Assembly (NCBI GenBank): GCA_020725805.1
Contig: DYEF01000073.1
Location: 1-38,316, forward strand
DNA: 38,316 nucleotides
Direction of reading: 5' to 3'
Origin: Bdellovibrio sp.
GTDB lineage: Bacteria > Myxococcota > SpSt-1050
Shown: in pieces, positions 36,548 through 38,316 of the stretch
How the letters are laid out: the number at the start of each line of letters is the position of its first letter
Position numbering within the stretch: position 1 is the first letter of the stretch
The notes under the pieces: model-generated
The model's input: the letters and a program-made list of their open reading frames with translations, nothing else
The model's database searches: none
What the model was told of the DNA's origin: nothing
Made by a program: the position numbers and the translations under genes

Positions 36548-37003
36548 TTAACATCTATCTTTCATACAATAGCAATATTCATTAAAACAAGCAATAATAG
36601 CGACTATTTCGGGGATACCAAAGATTATATCACACGCTATTACACAGCAAGGTGGATTTGGTGACAACATACATCCCATAATACATATATCCCACGCATC
36701 AGCAATTGCCAACCCGAGTTCTAAAAGGCAGTCTCTAAGTTTGGCACTATCACATTTAATTAATCCTGTTTTATCATAAAAAATCAGTGGATTATTACTA
36801 ACATATTCATAAAGACTAAAATTGTCTCCTTTATTATTTCTTATTCTTTCTACTTGAATATATTGTGAGGTATTCCAATTATACCACCTCCACCAGTTGT
36901 AATATAGTCCTGTCTCTTCTATGAAATATTGTCCGGGAGATCTAAAATTATTCTTTGTCCTCTCAACCAATATACTTCTCACTCTATTGTTTAAAATATA
37001 CAA
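36548..37003 (-). CDS. Orphan Rhs tip: short core piece plus Cys-rich toxin candidate
   Basis: This 151-residue frame carries a core remnant (ILVERTKNNFRSPGQYFIEE at 11-30, then GLYYNWWRWY) and the end of the core as FSLYEYVSNNPLIFYDKTG (62-80). A 70-residue tip with 11 cysteines (84-151) follows, including hydrophobic runs CLLELGLAIADAW and IIFGIPEIVAIIACF. The tip is not a family I know; the alternation of hydrophobic segments and Cys pairs suggests a disulfide-bonded, membrane-active peptide. The core's usual DPIG motif is degenerate here (QVERIR). It starts 19 bases after the previous candidate immunity gene. Confidence 0.65.
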   Translation of the reverse strand: MYILNNRVRSILVERTKNNFRSPGQYFIEETGLYYNWWRWYNWNTSQYIQVERIRNNKGDNFSLYEYVSNNPLIFYDKTGLIKCDSAKLRDCLLELGLAIADAWDICIMGCMLSPNPPCCVIACDIIFGIPEIVAIIACFNEYCYCMKDRC

Positions 37004-37022
37004 AGTTGATAAATCTCAATAT

Positions 37023-37562
37023 CTATTCTTCTCTTTCATTACCCAATGTTCTAATATATTTCCTATATATGTATTCTTCTCTAAATATGATACCAAATAC
37101 AAAAAATAAATATGAAAGTGGTAATATAAAATACATATATCCTAATCCTGATTTTAAATAAGCTACTATCCAAGAACATATTCCATACGTCCCGGATAAA
37201 AGAAATAATACCATAAATATTTTTATAATCAGAGTTTTTAGGTTATCATTCTTTTTATAATCACTGTTTTTTCCACTCATTTTATCTCCTCTCACTTTAC
37301 CTGTTATCTTATTTATTACTAAATTTGAAAGCACAAAAATACTAATGCATATATGTACTAATGAATCTCTTTGATCAATATAATAAGGCCAGTGGTAAAT
37401 CACAATATTGCATATATTACTAACTTCACATATATTATTAATGTTTCCATTTTTTTCATATTTTTCATAAAAAAGTACAAAATTAACTTGCGGTGCAAAT
37501 AATATTATTAAAAAACACATTATTAAAAAAACGTCATAAATTGTTATTTTTATTCTTTTCAT
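37023..37562 (-). CDS. Four-helix membrane protein, candidate immunity to the first Cys-rich tip
   Basis: This 179-residue polytopic protein has four predicted helices (about 7-25, 70-86, 112-135, 140-160) and a charged C-terminus. The start is the ATG at 37562, whose bases overlap the stop codon of the Rhs tip gene (ATGA), so translation is coupled; the frame's longer ATG at 37619 lies inside that gene. No family is recognised. Tight coupling to the toxin-tip gene and membrane topology suggest immunity to a membrane-targeting toxin, by inference. Confidence 0.55.
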   Translation of the reverse strand: MKRIKITIYDVFLIMCFLIILFAPQVNFVLFYEKYEKNGNINNICEVSNICNIVIYHWPYYIDQRDSLVHICISIFVLSNLVINKITGKVRGDKMSGKNSDYKKNDNLKTLIIKIFMVLFLLSGTYGICSWIVAYLKSGLGYMYFILPLSYLFFVFGIIFREEYIYRKYIRTLGNEREE

Positions 37563-38296
37563 GCGGCTACTACTACTGGTGCAAATTCTAAGAGAAGACA
37601 ACCTATACATATAGCACAACTTACCTTAAAACCTAAATCGACTAAATCAGGAAGGGGATTCCCCATACATAAAGACATACATTTCAAATAATCTTCATTG
37701 GATTTAACTCTACATTTATCTTTGCATTTCTCAGAACAATTATACTTTTTTATCTTATCCTTTAGTTCTTTCTCGCCTAAGCATAATGCACAAGCAAGTA
37801 AGCATCCGGGAGAAGGAACTGGTATTTGGCCGTTAAAGTCTATATACCTGACTGAGTTATTATAGGAATAATGATATGAACTAAGTAAATTAAAACTCAT
37901 ATTTATATGGCTATATTTTGATAATGGTAATACTTGTGAAACCAAATCAGTTTCATAATACCTTCCCACATCACTCTCATACCACCTCCACCAGTTGTAG
38001 TATAAGCCTGTCTCTTCTATATAATATTGTCCCGGGAAGCGGAAGTTATTTGTTGTTCTCTCAACCAAAATATTCACCTTCCCAAACGGTTCATAATCTC
38101 CATACCACGCAATTTGTCCATTCTCATCAGTTAATACCTGCGGTGTCCCGAGATGGTCATCGTGATAAAATCTTTTTCCTTCCATTTTCAAATAAATATT
38201 ACCACCAAACTTATCCCCAGTAAAGAGTATTGTACTATTGGTGCTACTATTGGTGCCAGTTACAAATCTGGCACGCAAATTGATGTAGTAAACCAT
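37559..38296 (-). CDS. Truncated Rhs protein: core end plus Cys-rich C-terminal tip
   Basis: This 245-residue frame contains the conserved end of an Rhs/YD-repeat shell: GKRFYHDDHLGTPQVLTDEN (40-59), DYEPFG (67-72), FRFPGQYYIEETGLYYNWWR (85-104) and a degenerate core end YHYSYNNSVRYIDFNG. A unique tip (157-245) with 11 cysteines follows, containing CLLACALC and FKVSCAICIGCLLLEF. A TAA at 38309-38311 closes the frame just upstream of the ATG, and no ribosome site is seen, so the Rhs N-terminal part is missing, frameshifted or in another gene outside the window. It is the first of three tip genes in the array. Confidence 0.7.
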   Translation of the reverse strand: MVYYINLRARFVTGTNSSTNSTILFTGDKFGGNIYLKMEGKRFYHDDHLGTPQVLTDENGQIAWYGDYEPFGKVNILVERTTNNFRFPGQYYIEETGLYYNWWRWYESDVGRYYETDLVSQVLPLSKYSHINMSFNLLSSYHYSYNNSVRYIDFNGQIPVPSPGCLLACALCLGEKELKDKIKKYNCSEKCKDKCRVKSNEDYLKCMSLCMGNPLPDLVDLGFKVSCAICIGCLLLEFAPVVVAA

Positions 38297-38316
38297 TATT
38301 GGTGGTTTTTATTGGA

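Noticed and set aside
1-38316. tRNA, rRNA, insertion sequences, integrase or attachment sites
   Set aside because: No cloverleaf, rRNA-like segment, transposase motif or terminal inverted repeat was recognised by eye on either strand.

Overview
The window looks like a chromosome segment of a Gram-negative bacterium with a meso-diaminopimelate cell wall. The best guess is a Myxococcota or other 'Deltaproteobacteria'-type lineage. The basis for that guess is the complete dcw cluster with mraZ, MurE carrying the DNPR motif, secreted proteins with Cys-rich 'CETN..NCG.C' repeats and a MopE-type DGKDNDCNG motif (both common in myxobacteria and relatives), and an Rhs toxin locus. The lineage is inferred from protein style only. 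Most of the window has moderate G+C; the last 4 kb is visibly AT-rich.

Layout. (1) Positions 1-400 are non-coding and hold a short heptamer tandem repeat. (2) Positions 401-19692, all on the minus strand, form an uninterrupted division and cell-wall (dcw) operon read from right to left: mraZ, a small STAS-like gene, rsmH, ftsL, ftsI, murE, murF, mraY, murD, ftsW, murG, murC, murB, ddl, ftsQ, ftsA, ftsZ and a DUF523 gene. Many junctions are 4-base ATGA overlaps. The mraZ promoter carries TGG direct repeats on a 10-base period, the pattern expected of an MraZ operator. (3) Positions 19834-28035 encode three exported proteins: a putative lipoprotein metalloprotease (plus strand) and two large paralogous proteins (minus strand) built from ASH/SPD-2-like beta domains and Cys-rich modules. 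(4) Positions 28099-29769 are queC, queE and queD for preQ0 synthesis. (5) Positions 30157-34376 are the phosphate operon pstS-pstC-pstA-pstB-phoU behind four TTAACA-type Pho boxes. (6) Positions 34407-38316, minus strand, hold an Rhs toxin array: one truncated Rhs core with a toxin tip, two displaced ('orphan') tips each preceded by a short piece of core, three interleaved candidate immunity genes, and a decayed fourth core fragment beside phoU.

How they work together. The dcw genes make lipid II (MurC-F, Ddl, MraY, MurG), polymerise and cross-link it at the septum (FtsW, FtsI), and organise the division ring (FtsZ, FtsA, FtsQ, FtsL). MraZ is the likely autoregulator. The Pst genes import phosphate under probable PhoB/PhoP control. 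The most novel part is the Rhs array. Two of its tips have 11 cysteines each and are followed by four-helix membrane proteins; the third is a HEIAH zinc-protease-like domain followed by a protein with an export-like N-terminus. This suggests envelope-targeting toxins with matched envelope immunity proteins.
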